Shown here: piece after piece, positions 7,866 to 17,908 of the stretch
Position numbering within the stretch: the stretch's first letter is position 1
How the letters are laid out: every line of letters starts with the position of its first letter
Translations under genes and position numbers: made by a program
Origin: Planctomyces sp.
Lineage (GTDB): Bacteria; Planctomycetota; Planctomycetia; Planctomycetales; Planctomycetaceae
Reading direction: 5' to 3'
NCBI GenBank assembly: GCA_019636235.1
Contig: JAHBXW010000001.1
Coordinates: 434,001 to 498,000 of the forward strand
Length of the DNA stretch: 64,000 bases
Notes under the pieces: model-generated
Databases searched by the model: none
The model's input: only the letters and a program-made list of their open reading frames with translations
Told to the model about the DNA's origin: nothing

Positions 7866-10112
7866 TCATTCCCGGCCGAGAGTCGTGCCGCCGCTGCGAT
7901 CCGTCGGGGGCAGGTCCCGCTGCATGAGGGGCACGGACGCCTGCACTTCCGAGGCGACGTGCTTCAGCGTCTCCTCGGACTCCGACCGGGACTCCGGCGG
8001 CTGCAGCTTCAACAGGGCGATGGACCGACCCTCAAGCGGATATGGCGTGCCCGGACGCATGATCTCTCCGTCGTCGGGCAGCTCATGCGTGTCGATCAGC
8101 GGCTTCCACCGCGAATGCTCGTGCAGGTCCGGCAGCGTGAAGGGAATCTCCTCGTGGTGGGCGTTCATCAGGAGCAGCACGCTCTCGCCGGTGATGGATT
8201 CCCCCTGGGAGTCCACTTCGCCGAACATTTCGCCGTCGAGGTACAGCCCCAGGCAGCGGACGAAACCCGCGTCCCACGCGTCGTCGTTCATCGGGTTGCC
8301 GTCCGTGCCGTACCAGGCGATGTCGGCGTCCTCCTGACCTCGAATGGAACGCCCCTGGAAGAACTTCTGCCGCTGAAACACCGGGTTCAGTTTCCGCAGC
8401 GCGATCACTCCCTGCGTGAACCGCAACAGCGCCTGCTGTTCGGGCGTCAGGTCCCATTTCAGCCAGGTCAGTTCCGAGTCCTGGCAGTAGGCGTTGTTGT
8501 TGCCATTCTGAGTGTTGCCGATCTCATCGCCGGCAAGCAGCATCGGCACCCCCTGCGAGAGCAGCAGCGTGGCCAGGAAGTTCCGCTGCTGCCGGGCCCG
8601 CAGCGCGTTGATCGCGGCATCCTTCGTCGGCCCCTCCGCGCCGCAGTTCCAGCTCATGTTGTCGCTGCTGCCGTCGCGATTGTTCTCGCGGTTGGCCTCG
8701 TTGTGCTTGTCGTTGTAGCTCACGAGGTCATGCAGCGTGAACCCGTCGTGGCAGGTGACGAAGTTGACGCTGGCGTACGGCCGGCGGCTGCTCCATTCGT
8801 ACAGATCGCTGGAGCCGCAGAGCCGCGTGGCGAACTCGCTGACGGACCCGCCGTCCCCTTTCCAGAACCGGCGGACGCTGTCCCGGTACTTGCCGTTCCA
8901 TTCCGACCACAGGGACGGAAAGTTGCCGACCTGGTAGCCGCCGTCGCCGAGGTCCCAGGGCTCGGCGATCAGCTTCACCCGGGACAGGATCGGGTCCTGG
9001 TGGATGATGTCGAAGAACGCGCCCAGCCGATCGACTTCGTACAGCTCGCGGGCCAGGGTGCTGGCGAGGTCGAACCGGAATCCGTCGACATGCATCTCCG
9101 TGACCCAGTACCGCAGGCTGTCCATGATCAACTGCAGCACCCGCGGCTGCCGCATGTTGAACGTGTTGCCGCAACCGGTGAAGTCCATGTAGTAACGAGG
9201 ATCCGGAGCGAGCCGGTAATAGGCCGCGTTGTCGATGCCCCGCCAGGACAGCGTGGGCCCCATCTGGTTGCCCTCGCAGGTGTGGTTGTAAACGACGTCG
9301 AGAATCACCTCGAGGCCCGCGGAATGCAGGGCGCGGACCATCGACTTGAACTCGCGGACGGTTTCGTCCGACGTCCCGGCCGACGAGTACCGCGTATCCG
9401 GCGCGAAGAACGACTGTGTGTTGTACCCCCAGTAGTTTGTCAGGCCGGCTTCCACCAGATGCCGGTCGTCCAGCCGGTGAAACACCGGCAGCAGCTCGAC
9501 GGCCGTGACGCCCAGCCCGCGGAGATGGTCGACCGCCGCCTGGCTGGCCATTCCCGCGTACGTGCCGCGCAGGTGCTCCGGCACGCCGGGATGCTGCATC
9601 GTGAAGCCCTTGACGTGGGCTTCGTAGATGATCGTTTCGTGCCAGGGCGTGCGCGGCGGCCGGTCGTCACCCCAGGTGAACGCCGTGTCGATGACGCGGG
9701 CCAGCGGGGCGAACGCGGCGCTGTCCCGGTCGTCAAACGATAGATCAAGGTCGGGATCGCCCAACCGATAGCCGAACAGCGAATCGTCCCAGGTCAAATC
9801 CCGCCCGATGGCGCAGGCATAAGGGTCGAGAACCAGCTTGTTCGGATTGAACCGCATGCCGTTCGCGGGCTCGTAGGGACCGTGCACCCGGTATCCGTAC
9901 AACAGTCCGGGCCGGGCGTCCGGCAGGTAGCAGTGCCAGACCATGTCCTTGCGCTCCGTCAGCGGAATGCGCAATTCCTCCTGCGCAACGTCCTCCGACC
10001 CGAACAGGCACAGCTCGACCTGCGTCGCATTCTCCGAAAACAGCGCGAAGTTCACGCCGTTCCCGTCCCAGGTCGCTCCCAGCGGATAAGGCCGCCCCTG
10101 CCAGACTCGCAT
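7866..10112 (-). CDS. glgX: Glycogen debranching enzyme GlgX/TreX (GH13_11)
   Basis: A 748-residue cytoplasmic isoamylase-type enzyme that hydrolyses alpha-1,6 branches of glycogen or limit dextrins. An N-terminal CBM48-like domain (GATWDGNGVNFALFSENA) precedes the GH13 barrel. The catalytic residues are visible in GFRFDLAS (nucleophile Asp), AEPWD (acid/base Glu) and TCHDGF (transition-state Asp). ATG 10112 is preceded by AGGAGA at normal spacing; the longer open frame upstream overlaps the treY stop and is not needed. It is the last gene of the treZ - GH133 - treY - glgX block, 44 bases after treY, where debranching supplies linear maltodextrin to TreY. Activity as TreX is inferred from context. 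Confidence 0.92.
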   Translation of the reverse strand: MRVWQGRPYPLGATWDGNGVNFALFSENATQVELCLFGSEDVAQEELRIPLTERKDMVWHCYLPDARPGLLYGYRVHGPYEPANGMRFNPNKLVLDPYACAIGRDLTWDDSLFGYRLGDPDLDLSFDDRDSAAFAPLARVIDTAFTWGDDRPPRTPWHETIIYEAHVKGFTMQHPGVPEHLRGTYAGMASQAAVDHLRGLGVTAVELLPVFHRLDDRHLVEAGLTNYWGYNTQSFFAPDTRYSSAGTSDETVREFKSMVRALHSAGLEVILDVVYNHTCEGNQMGPTLSWRGIDNAAYYRLAPDPRYYMDFTGCGNTFNMRQPRVLQLIMDSLRYWVTEMHVDGFRFDLASTLARELYEVDRLGAFFDIIHQDPILSRVKLIAEPWDLGDGGYQVGNFPSLWSEWNGKYRDSVRRFWKGDGGSVSEFATRLCGSSDLYEWSSRRPYASVNFVTCHDGFTLHDLVSYNDKHNEANRENNRDGSSDNMSWNCGAEGPTKDAAINALRARQQRNFLATLLLSQGVPMLLAGDEIGNTQNGNNNAYCQDSELTWLKWDLTPEQQALLRFTQGVIALRKLNPVFQRQKFFQGRSIRGQEDADIAWYGTDGNPMNDDAWDAGFVRCLGLYLDGEMFGEVDSQGESITGESVLLLMNAHHEEIPFTLPDLHEHSRWKPLIDTHELPDDGEIMRPGTPYPLEGRSIALLKLQPPESRSESEETLKHVASEVQASVPLMQRDLPPTDRSGGTTLGRE

Positions 10113-10156
10113 TGCATTCTCCTGTTGAAATTCTCTGCCGATGTCCTGTCGATGCG

Positions 10157-13100
10157 TCACTGTCCCGCGGGCTGCGCGAGCAGCGCCACGGGAAATGTCT
10201 CCAGCGCGGCGCCGACCGCCAGCGTTCCCCGCTCGACCGTCAGGCCTCCGCCAGTCATGAGGTTGCGGTAGTCTCCCTGCCGTTCGATCCCCACTACCGC
10301 GGTGTCGCGCCACACGCCCGTGCCGCAGGGCACGCGACTGCCCGTCCCTGCCAGAAGCGTATGCGCCAGACGCGGAACGACCACGATCGCCGTTCCGGGC
10401 CCTGATGTGCCCTCAGGGAACTCCAGCGCGAACGCGCAGACATGGTCGGCCGCAGCGCCCGTCGCCTCGAGCGGCACGTAGCGCGCCGCCGCGAAACCGT
10501 CCGCCGCGTTGCGCCGAAACTCCAACGCGGTCCACGTCAGGAACAGTTTGGTTCGCGGGTCGCGCGGGTTGCGGGCCAGCCGCCAGGCCAGTTCCCCCCG
10601 GGCCTGGTCGGCATCCGCCTGCTCTCGCAGCTCCGCGAGCAGCGAACGTCGGAGGTCGTAATCGACGCGCCGACGGTTGTCCGGATCGACCAGGCTGAAG
10701 TCCCACAACTCCTGCCCCTGGTAGATGTCGGGAATCCCCGGCGACACGAGCTTCAACAGAGTCTGCGCCAAGGACGCATACAGGCCGGCGTCGGCGATCG
10801 ATTCGTGAAACGCGAGGAAATCCTGCAGGAACCGGCCGGCCGGATCGTCCAGAACCCCGGCGACAAACGAGCGCACCGCGTCGTCGTACGCCGCATTGGG
10901 GCTGATCCAGCTCGTGCGGAGCTTCGCTTCGTGCGTCGCCTTGAGCATGTAGTCCTGCAGCCGCGTCTTGAGTTCTTCACGCTCCTCGGCCGACGGCGGC
11001 GACAGCGGCCAGATCCCCAGCAGCGACTGGTAGAACAGCCATTCATCGTTGCGGCTGGGGGCGGGCAGCCCGTCGACTTCGCGGCGATGGCGACGGTTCA
11101 GCCGGGCCCAGCGAGACAACGCCGTCCGCCATTGGCCGGCGACTTCACTGAGCACATTCAACCGGGCGCGGACGTCTTCCGTTCGCTTGGTGTCATGCGT
11201 CGTCGTGGCCAGCATCGTCCGCGGCCAGTCGGCGCAGCGGGCCAGCGTCTGAGTGTGGAATTCGTCGACAGACGTCACGGCATGCGCCGGCTCGCCGCCC
11301 ACCTCGTCCAGCGACGTCAGCGGGATGTACTGATAGAAGGCGGTGTCTTCCACCCCCTTCGCCATCACGGGACTGGTAACCTGCTGGAAGCGGCCGATGA
11401 ACAAATCCCGCTCCTGCCGGCCTTCCTCGCTGAGATCCGGCGGTTCGGCGAGCAGCAGGACGTCGCGGACGAATTCAAACACCATCGTCTCGGCCGCCGG
11501 GTTGCGGCGTTTGGCCTGCGCGACGGCCCGCTGCACGATCCGGCGATCGCGTTCGGACACGTGGCCGTTGTGAATGTACGTCCGGTAGATCGGAAAGCAG
11601 GCGATGATTTCGCGGAGGGCGAAACGCAACGCCTGGCGGGTGTAATCCCGCGATCGCCGGTGGCGATTGGAGATCCGGTCCAGACGATGGGCCAGCAGGT
11701 GAATCTCGCTCTGCATGGCCGTGCTGAGGATCAGCCGTTTCGCCAGGTAGGCGATCTCCTCCAGATCGCCGGGCTCTTCCGTAAACCGCAGATAGTTGCG
11801 CCGCAGTTCCGTCAGGCCCCTGGGATCGACGAACATTCCGTTCAGCAGATTCAGGAAGTCGTACCCCGTCGTCCCTTCCACCGGCCATTCGGTCGGCAAC
11901 GGCTCCTCCGCGCCCAGGATTTTTTCGACCAGCACGAACAGCGGCAGCGGCCGCTGCGCTGCGATCGACGCATCGGCTGAAGTGGCATCCTCGCTCGCGT
12001 CGCCGCCCGTCGACAACAGCCGCCGCGCCGAAGGCCCGCCGATGTCCGGCCGCAGCAGTTCCATCAGGCGCGGCAATGCGGCCTCTCGATCAGGCGCCTC
12101 TCCCCGCTCCTCACGAAGGCGTTCGAATTCCGCCTCCGCCACCGCCGCCGCGTAGCCCCATTGCAGCCGCCACAAGTATTCCGGCGGATCGAACAGCCCG
12201 TCGATGTGATCGATCCGGAAACCGTCGACTTTGCCCCCCACAGCGAGGTCCAGCACCAGCCGGTGCGTCGCCTGGAACACATCCAGGTGCTCCATGCACA
12301 GCGCGGCGAGTTCGGTCACGTCGAAGAACCGCCGGTAGTTGAGCTCATCCGATCCGGCCTTCCAGTGCACCAGCCGATAGGCCTGCCGATCCAGAAGTCG
12401 ATCCAGTCCGTCGAAGCTGCCGGGCTCGCCGACGATGCCGTTGATGCGCCGCAGGTTGCCCTCCACGTGTTCGCGGACGGGCGGCGAAGATTCGACCAGT
12501 TGCTGCAGGCGCCGCTGAATGACGGTGCGTTCGCGGGACCGCTCCTCGACGCGCTCGGGCGCCGTTTCGGACCGGGCCGGAAGATACTGCAGCGAGTTCA
12601 GGATCGACTTGAATTCCAGCAGTTCTGCCGATTCCGCGCCCAGCGTCTCTTCGAGCGCTTCGAGGCCCGGCGCGAGCACGTCTCCCCACGTCTGCGGATC
12701 CAGCGGCAGGAACGCGCCGTACACGGAGACGAACAACGCGCCGTCGCGATACGCCAGCGGCAGCTCGCCGGATTCCAGCACGCGCCCGTAAAGATCGCCC
12801 AGCACCGGCAGCAACACCCGGTCCCGGAGTTCGGACTTGAGCGGCGCCCAGTCGACGTCGAAATGATTCGCCTGCGGCGACGCCGGCCCGTTCATCAGCA
12901 CATCGAGCCACCAGGCGTTCTCGTCCCCGGCGACGCTCATGTGGTTGGGGACGATGTCCAGGATCTGTCCCAGCCCGCGCCGGCGCGCCTCCTCGACGAA
13001 CCGCTCGTACTCGGCGTCGCCGCCGAGTTCCGCGTTCAGCCGGGAGTGATCGACGACGACGTATCCGTGCGAGCTGCCCCGTCGGGATTGCAGATAGGGG

Positions 13101-13309
13101 GACGCGTAGATGTGGCTGATCCCCAGGTCCGCCAGGTAACCGGCGATCGACCGCGCATCAGAAAACAGAAATCGGCCGGCCTGAAACTGCAGGCGGTAGG
13201 TGGCGTGCATGCGCGGCACGGCGGCCAGCCGCGCGCGCACGCGGGCCGCGGCCTCGTCCACCCAGGCCAGGTCCGAGTCGTTCAGCGTCGTTCGAGTTTC
13301 GGCCTGCAA
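10157..13309 (-). CDS. treY: Malto-oligosyltrehalose synthase TreY (GH13_26)
   Basis: Converts the reducing-end alpha-1,4 bond of maltodextrins into an alpha,alpha-1,1 bond. Catalytic motifs are GFRIDHIDGLFDP (nucleophile), FVLVEKILG (acid/base) and TTHDTKRTEDVRARL (third Asp). The N-terminus ATYRLQFQAGRF and ASPYLQSRRGSSHGY are typical of TreY. The start is TTG 13309, chosen because GAGGAGG lies eight bases upstream and no better ATG is near. At 1050 residues it is long for the family; the extra length includes an acidic insert around RRLLSTGGDASEDATSAD. It is 23 bases after the GH133 gene in the trehalose block. Confidence 0.93.
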   Translation of the reverse strand: MQAETRTTLNDSDLAWVDEAAARVRARLAAVPRMHATYRLQFQAGRFLFSDARSIAGYLADLGISHIYASPYLQSRRGSSHGYVVVDHSRLNAELGGDAEYERFVEEARRRGLGQILDIVPNHMSVAGDENAWWLDVLMNGPASPQANHFDVDWAPLKSELRDRVLLPVLGDLYGRVLESGELPLAYRDGALFVSVYGAFLPLDPQTWGDVLAPGLEALEETLGAESAELLEFKSILNSLQYLPARSETAPERVEERSRERTVIQRRLQQLVESSPPVREHVEGNLRRINGIVGEPGSFDGLDRLLDRQAYRLVHWKAGSDELNYRRFFDVTELAALCMEHLDVFQATHRLVLDLAVGGKVDGFRIDHIDGLFDPPEYLWRLQWGYAAAVAEAEFERLREERGEAPDREAALPRLMELLRPDIGGPSARRLLSTGGDASEDATSADASIAAQRPLPLFVLVEKILGAEEPLPTEWPVEGTTGYDFLNLLNGMFVDPRGLTELRRNYLRFTEEPGDLEEIAYLAKRLILSTAMQSEIHLLAHRLDRISNRHRRSRDYTRQALRFALREIIACFPIYRTYIHNGHVSERDRRIVQRAVAQAKRRNPAAETMVFEFVRDVLLLAEPPDLSEEGRQERDLFIGRFQQVTSPVMAKGVEDTAFYQYIPLTSLDEVGGEPAHAVTSVDEFHTQTLARCADWPRTMLATTTHDTKRTEDVRARLNVLSEVAGQWRTALSRWARLNRRHRREVDGLPAPSRNDEWLFYQSLLGIWPLSPPSAEEREELKTRLQDYMLKATHEAKLRTSWISPNAAYDDAVRSFVAGVLDDPAGRFLQDFLAFHESIADAGLYASLAQTLLKLVSPGIPDIYQGQELWDFSLVDPDNRRRVDYDLRRSLLAELREQADADQARGELAWRLARNPRDPRTKLFLTWTALEFRRNAADGFAAARYVPLEATGAAADHVCAFALEFPEGTSGPGTAIVVVPRLAHTLLAGTGSRVPCGTGVWRDTAVVGIERQGDYRNLMTGGGLTVERGTLAVGAALETFPVALLAQPAGQ

Positions 13310-13332
13310 CAGCGATTCCTCCTCAGTTCTGA

Positions 13333-15384
13333 TCAGTTATGTGATTCGCAGGTCGCCGTCCGCACCCAGCAGCGCAGCGCCTCCGCGACGCTCCACGCCT
13401 GCGCACAGCAGCCGCGCGCCGTGAACGGGGCCTCGGCATCAAACACCTCGCTGATGGATCCCAAACAGGCCTCGCCGAGATGTTCCTGGAATCCATCGAG
13501 GAACGCTCGGGCGCGGGCTTCTTCGCCGGGGTGCACGCGCAGCCAGGCGTCGATGAATGGCCCGATCAGCCATCCCCAGACCGTCCCCTGGTGGTACGCC
13601 GCGTCGCGCGTCCGCAGATCGCCGTGATACGTGGGCTTGTAGTCCGGATCCTGGGGCGCCAGGGACCGCAGGCCGACCGGCGTCAGCAAACGTTCCTCGG
13701 CAGCCTGCAGCACTGCAGGCCAGCGGGATTCGTCGAGGACGGCAAACGGAAGCGAAATGGCAAACAATTGATTCGGCCGGCAAGCGGGATCGTTCCCCTT
13801 CTCTCCGTCCACGACATCAAACAGGTAACCCGTGTCAGGATTCCAGAACCGGTCGTTGAACGACTGGCGAATCCGGTCCGCATGCGCGCGGAACCGGGCC
13901 GCCTCCGAAGCGCCGTGTTCGTCGCCCACCCAGCGCTCCAGCAAGCGGATCGCATTGTACCACAAGGCATTGATCTCCACCGCCTTGCCCCGCCGCGGCG
14001 TCACGACCCAGTCCCCCAGCTTCGCATCCATCCACGTCAGCTGATATCCCTCCTGCCCCTGCCGCAGCAGCCCGTCCTCCGGATCCATCCCGATTCGGAA
14101 CCGCGTCCCCCGGACATGGCAGTCGTAGACCTCGATCAACTTCGGCAGAATTTCCAGCAGCGTGCCGCGATCGTTCGTCGCGTCGAGATACCGGTCGAGC
14201 GCGTGGAAGAACCACAACGTGGCGTCCGCCGTGTGGTACAGCCCCTCTTCTTTCCCCTCGGGGAACATGTTCGGGATCAGCCCATCCTGAATGTGGTGCG
14301 CGAATGTCCGGAGGATGTAGCCCGCCTCCGCCGTCCGGCCTGTGGACAGGGTCAGTCCCTCGAGGCTGATCATCGTGTCGCGGCCCCAGTCGGTGAACCA
14401 GTGATAGCCGGCGATCACCGTGCGACCTTCGTCGCCCGTCGCCTCGGCAATCGCCAGATCCTCGCGGCGACCCATCGGCCGAATCAGAAACTGATCCGCC
14501 GCCAGCACAAACTCCGCCCCCTCCCCTTCCCGCGCCGCGCGGGGAGCGGTCGCCAACAGCCGCTGCCGCCGCACGCACTCGCTGGCCAGCGCATCCTCCG
14601 GAGACATGGCCAGCACCTGGTCCCAGGGCTCGGTCGAGGCGACCAGCGTCGCATCCCGGCCCGGCGACAGGTCGAACCGAAAATAGCCGGGCGTCCACAG
14701 GTCGCCGACCGATTCATAGCCGCGGCTTTCCTCGAGCCGGTACAGCATCTCCCGCAAGTGACGCCTCTCGATGGTGAACGCGGTCCGGCAGCCGAACGTC
14801 GTCAGCCGCAGCGCCGGCAGGTCCGCTCCGGCCGACAGCTCGAACCGCTCGTCGACGCTGCGCAGTTCGAACGTCGCCGGGAGCGGAGCGCTGACCGGCG
14901 CGTCATGCGATCGGAAGTGCACGCTGGGCAGCAGTTTCAGCCGCACGGTCTCCTGCCCCTCGACCATCCGGTAGATGATGTGCACCGTGTTCTGGTGCCG
15001 GGGCATGAACAGCCGCTTCTCGATCTGGATGTCGCCGATCCGGTACGTCCAATGCGGCAACCCGGCCTCCAGCCGAAATTCGGAGAGGTACGCCGCGCCA
15101 TGCAGGGCCAGTCGCGGGACCCGCTCCTCTCCGCTGAGAAGCACCTGACTTCCGCTGGCGAGCCGCACCTGCTCGGAAACATGATTCAGCATCATCATCC
15201 GGCCCAGCGGCGCCGGCATCGCCGCGATCAACAGCCCGTGGTACCGCCGCGTGCTGACGCCGGCGACCGTTCCGGAGGCGTATCCGCCCAGCCCGTTGGT
15301 CACGAGCCATTCGCGAGTCACAAGCCGTTCGTGGTCCCCCGCATCATCGGTGTCCCATGGCATTCTGCGGATCGGAATCTTCAT
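13333..15384 (-). CDS. Amylo-alpha-1,6-glucosidase/glycogen debranching enzyme (GH133 type)
   Basis: A 683-residue debranching enzyme of the bacterial/archaeal two-domain type. The N-terminal domain carries EWLVTNGLGGYASGT and STRRYHGLL; the C-terminal (alpha/alpha)6 barrel carries GYHWFTDWGRDTMIS, GLIPNMFPEG and TADATLWF, where the Asp of WGRD and residues nearby form the active site in relatives. It removes single alpha-1,6 glucose stubs or short branches. ATG 15384 overlaps the treZ stop codon in the sequence TGATG, a classic coupling arrangement, with CAGGAG about 12 bases upstream. It is functionally redundant with GlgX in the same block, which is unusual. Confidence 0.88.
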   Translation of the reverse strand: MKIPIRRMPWDTDDAGDHERLVTREWLVTNGLGGYASGTVAGVSTRRYHGLLIAAMPAPLGRMMMLNHVSEQVRLASGSQVLLSGEERVPRLALHGAAYLSEFRLEAGLPHWTYRIGDIQIEKRLFMPRHQNTVHIIYRMVEGQETVRLKLLPSVHFRSHDAPVSAPLPATFELRSVDERFELSAGADLPALRLTTFGCRTAFTIERRHLREMLYRLEESRGYESVGDLWTPGYFRFDLSPGRDATLVASTEPWDQVLAMSPEDALASECVRRQRLLATAPRAAREGEGAEFVLAADQFLIRPMGRREDLAIAEATGDEGRTVIAGYHWFTDWGRDTMISLEGLTLSTGRTAEAGYILRTFAHHIQDGLIPNMFPEGKEEGLYHTADATLWFFHALDRYLDATNDRGTLLEILPKLIEVYDCHVRGTRFRIGMDPEDGLLRQGQEGYQLTWMDAKLGDWVVTPRRGKAVEINALWYNAIRLLERWVGDEHGASEAARFRAHADRIRQSFNDRFWNPDTGYLFDVVDGEKGNDPACRPNQLFAISLPFAVLDESRWPAVLQAAEERLLTPVGLRSLAPQDPDYKPTYHGDLRTRDAAYHQGTVWGWLIGPFIDAWLRVHPGEEARARAFLDGFQEHLGEACLGSISEVFDAEAPFTARGCCAQAWSVAEALRCWVRTATCESHN

Positions 15385-17264
15385 CAAGGTTCGATGCTCC
15401 TGGCGGCCAGCAACGCCGCGGATCGTCCGGGCAAAGTCCATGCCCCTTCGTGTTCCACCGAAGTCGCGCCCAGGCCGCCATACTGCGGGTCCTCGCTGGA
15501 GAACAGCATTTGCCAGCGGCAATCGCCCGGCTCGGCCAGCAGCGGCTCGGGCGCCGGGACCAGATGCAGGTCCCGCCCCAGATTGACGACCAGCAACCGG
15601 TCCCCCGACGCGTCGTCGAACCAGCGGATCAGAAAGGCTTCGCTGGACAGGACCGCGCCGTCGATGTCGGCCGGCTGACGCGAAATCACGGGATCGGAAC
15701 GCCTCAGCGCGATCAGATCGCGATGCAGCGAGACGGCTTCGACGTTCCGGTCCCGCTCCGTCCAGTCGAGGTGCGACCGCTCAAACGTGGCGCGTTCGGC
15801 GGGATCGGGCAGTCGGGCCTGCATGGCCGCCGAAGCCAGGCTCGGAAACTGCGACAAGAAGTCTCGGCGTCCCTGGCTCACCAGTCGCGCCAGGTCCGGG
15901 CGGTGATCCGCGAAGTAGAAGAACGGCGCGCTGGAGGCAAATTCCTGCCCCTGGAACAGCATCGGCGTCGCTGGCCCCAGGAGGAACAACGCCGTCAATG
16001 CCCGATAGCATCCGGGGTGAGAGACCTGGTGAACCCGTTGTCCCTTGCCGGAGTTCGCCGCCTGATCGTGATTCTCCAGGAAGGCCACAAAGGCGGCGGG
16101 CGGCATCCGCAACGTCGGCGTGCCGCGACGTTTCCCCTGCCAAGTGTACCTCTGTCCCTGGAACAGATAGCCCCACTTCAGCGCGGACAGGAACTCCTGC
16201 GGCGTCCCTCGATAGTCGGAATAGTAGGCCTCCGCGTGGCCGGTCAGCGCCACCATCGCCGTGTGGTGCAGGTCATCGTTCCACAGCGCGTCGAGTCCAT
16301 AGCCCCCCTGCTCCGCCGGAACGATGTGTTCCACGTGTTGAGGCTCGTTCTCGGCGACGACGACGATTGACCGCTGCCCGGCCGCTTCGCGGGCGGCCCG
16401 GGTCAGCGCCGTCAGAATATGCTCATCCGACGAATCGAAAATGCTCTGCGTCGCGTCCAGCCGCAGCCCGTCGAGGTGAAACTCGTCGATCCAGTAGACG
16501 GCGTTCCGAATGACGAACTCCCGCACCTCTTCGGAATTGACGCCGTCGAAGTTCAGAGCCTCCCCCCAGTCCGTGCGGTACCGATCCGTGAAGTAATCGC
16601 GGCTGAAGGCCTGATGGTAGTTCCCGTCGGGACCGAAATGGTTGTACACGACGTCCAACAGCACTCCGATTCCCAGGCGGTGCGCCGCATCGACAAACTC
16701 GCGGAAGTCGTCGGGCCGCCCGTACAGCCGACAGGGCGCATACATGTTCACCCCGTCGTATCCCCAGCCAAAGTCGCCGGTGAAGTCCGCAATGGGCATG
16801 ACTTCCAAAAGCGTCGCGCCGAGGTCGGCCAGCAGCGGCAGCTTGTCCCGCGCGGCTGCCCACGTTCCCTCCGGAGTGAACGTCCCGATATGGAGTTCAT
16901 AAATGACCTGCCCCGCCAGCCCGCAGCCCCGCCAGCCGGCATCCGTCCACGGGAATGCGTGAGGATCGATGATCTCCGAGGGACCATGCGGTCCTTCCGG
17001 CTGAAACCGTGATCTCGGGTCCGGATAGAGACGGCGGTCGTCGTCCAGCCGGTACCAGTAGCGGTGGCCCGCGCGGACATCCCGAAGAAATCCGGCAAAG
17101 CAGCCGTCCGCCTGCCGGGTCAAAGGCACATCGAGCGGCCCCTCAGGAGTTTCGAGTACGGCAGACACGCTGCGGCGGCGCGGCGCCCATACGCAGAACG
17201 CCACCCCGTCGTCGGCGATGGTCGTTCCCGGCGCGATGCGCACTTCCAATTCCGCGGCTGCCAT
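15384..17264 (-). CDS. treZ: Malto-oligosyltrehalose trehalohydrolase TreZ
   Basis: Releases trehalose from maltooligosyl trehalose made by TreY. The 626-residue protein has an N-terminal CBM48-like domain (VAFCVWAPRRRSV), then a GH13_10 barrel. LRLDATQSIFD, VVAENEPQH and FLENHDQ hold the nucleophile, acid/base and third acidic residue, and YELHIGTFTPEGTW is typical of TreZ. ATG 17264 opens the minus-strand block; the Shine-Dalgarno (CAGG) is weak. Its stop overlaps the next start by one base. No trehalose synthase TreS, maltokinase or GlgE is present in the window, so glycogen breakdown is the likely route. Confidence 0.93.
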   Translation of the reverse strand: MAAAELEVRIAPGTTIADDGVAFCVWAPRRRSVSAVLETPEGPLDVPLTRQADGCFAGFLRDVRAGHRYWYRLDDDRRLYPDPRSRFQPEGPHGPSEIIDPHAFPWTDAGWRGCGLAGQVIYELHIGTFTPEGTWAAARDKLPLLADLGATLLEVMPIADFTGDFGWGYDGVNMYAPCRLYGRPDDFREFVDAAHRLGIGVLLDVVYNHFGPDGNYHQAFSRDYFTDRYRTDWGEALNFDGVNSEEVREFVIRNAVYWIDEFHLDGLRLDATQSIFDSSDEHILTALTRAAREAAGQRSIVVVAENEPQHVEHIVPAEQGGYGLDALWNDDLHHTAMVALTGHAEAYYSDYRGTPQEFLSALKWGYLFQGQRYTWQGKRRGTPTLRMPPAAFVAFLENHDQAANSGKGQRVHQVSHPGCYRALTALFLLGPATPMLFQGQEFASSAPFFYFADHRPDLARLVSQGRRDFLSQFPSLASAAMQARLPDPAERATFERSHLDWTERDRNVEAVSLHRDLIALRRSDPVISRQPADIDGAVLSSEAFLIRWFDDASGDRLLVVNLGRDLHLVPAPEPLLAEPGDCRWQMLFSSEDPQYGGLGATSVEHEGAWTLPGRSAALLAARSIEP

Positions 17265-17596
17265 TGCGTTCAGGCCTGACGTTCTCGTGCGAGAACCACC
17301 AGGACGCAGCAGCCTCAGCGGTTGCTCCGACCCGCTGGTCCGAATGACCCAAAGCCTGAAGCAAACCTCATGCCGGCCGGCGGATGCGTCGCTTGGACGC
17401 GCGAATTCCGCAGTTCAGCGGCCGAGAACGGCCATTCCCGTGCGGGCGGAGTCACACCGATGCGCGCCGGGCGCGCATGATGTCGTCAGACCGGCCGACA
17501 GCCCTTCCGTATTCGTGTGCGGCCGAGGACGGGCGAAATCGGACGCATTGAAGCGAGTTTCAATGGCCCGGGCCGGACCATTCGTCGCTGGCCGGC
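17265..17596. other. Intergenic region upstream of the trehalose block
   Basis: About 330 bases between the treZ start and the stop of the TPR gene, both on the minus strand. The only open frames here are short, arginine/proline-rich and unlike proteins. It should contain the promoter of the treZ block on the minus strand, but I could not identify a convincing -35/-10 pair or an RNA element. Confidence 0.4.
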
Positions 17597-17908
17597 CTAT
17601 TCGGCAAGACTCGCCAGAAAGCCGCCGATCTCGTCGGCGGCATGCTGATCGCCCCGATTGCGGGCGGCTGCCGCGCCGGTCGCGGCCGCCCGACGGGCTT
17701 CTTCCAGCCGTCCCATCCGGACCAGGAGCTGGGCCTGCTGGAACATCGCGGCGTGGTGCTGTGGATCAAGATCAATGACCCGGGCGAACGCCTGCAGGGC
17801 GTCGGCGTGTCGTTCGGCCGAGGCGAACTCCATCCCCAGGGCATAGACGAGGAATTCGTCATCGGGAGAGTCTCGAAGCATCTCCTGAAGCTTTTCGAGC
17901 CGGGTCAT
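17597..17908 (-). CDS. Small tetratricopeptide-repeat protein
   Basis: A 103-residue cytoplasmic protein with about two TPR units: residues ~18-45 (EFLVYALGMEFASAERHADALQAF) and ~48-80 (ARVIDLDPQHHAAMFQQAQLLVRMGRLEEAR), followed by a helical tail. TPRs mediate protein contacts; no catalytic motif is present. ATG 17908 is supported by AGGGAGGTG directly upstream; a GTG six bases earlier is an alternative start that lies within that purine run. It is divergent from the HtrA-like gene. Similar small planctomycete TPR proteins have no assigned role. Confidence 0.72.
   Translation of the reverse strand: MTRLEKLQEMLRDSPDDEFLVYALGMEFASAERHADALQAFARVIDLDPQHHAAMFQQAQLLVRMGRLEEARRAAATGAAAARNRGDQHAADEIGGFLASLAE

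Noticed and set aside
12161-15678. Two long plus-strand frames (12161-13627 and 13480-15678) over treY and the GH133 gene
   Set aside because: They oppose enzymes with full catalytic motifs and show the arginine/glutamine-rich pattern of shadow frames.
17218-17778. 186-codon plus-strand frame across the treZ upstream region
   Set aside because: It overlaps the TPR gene on the other strand, lacks any recognisable motif and is composition-biased.
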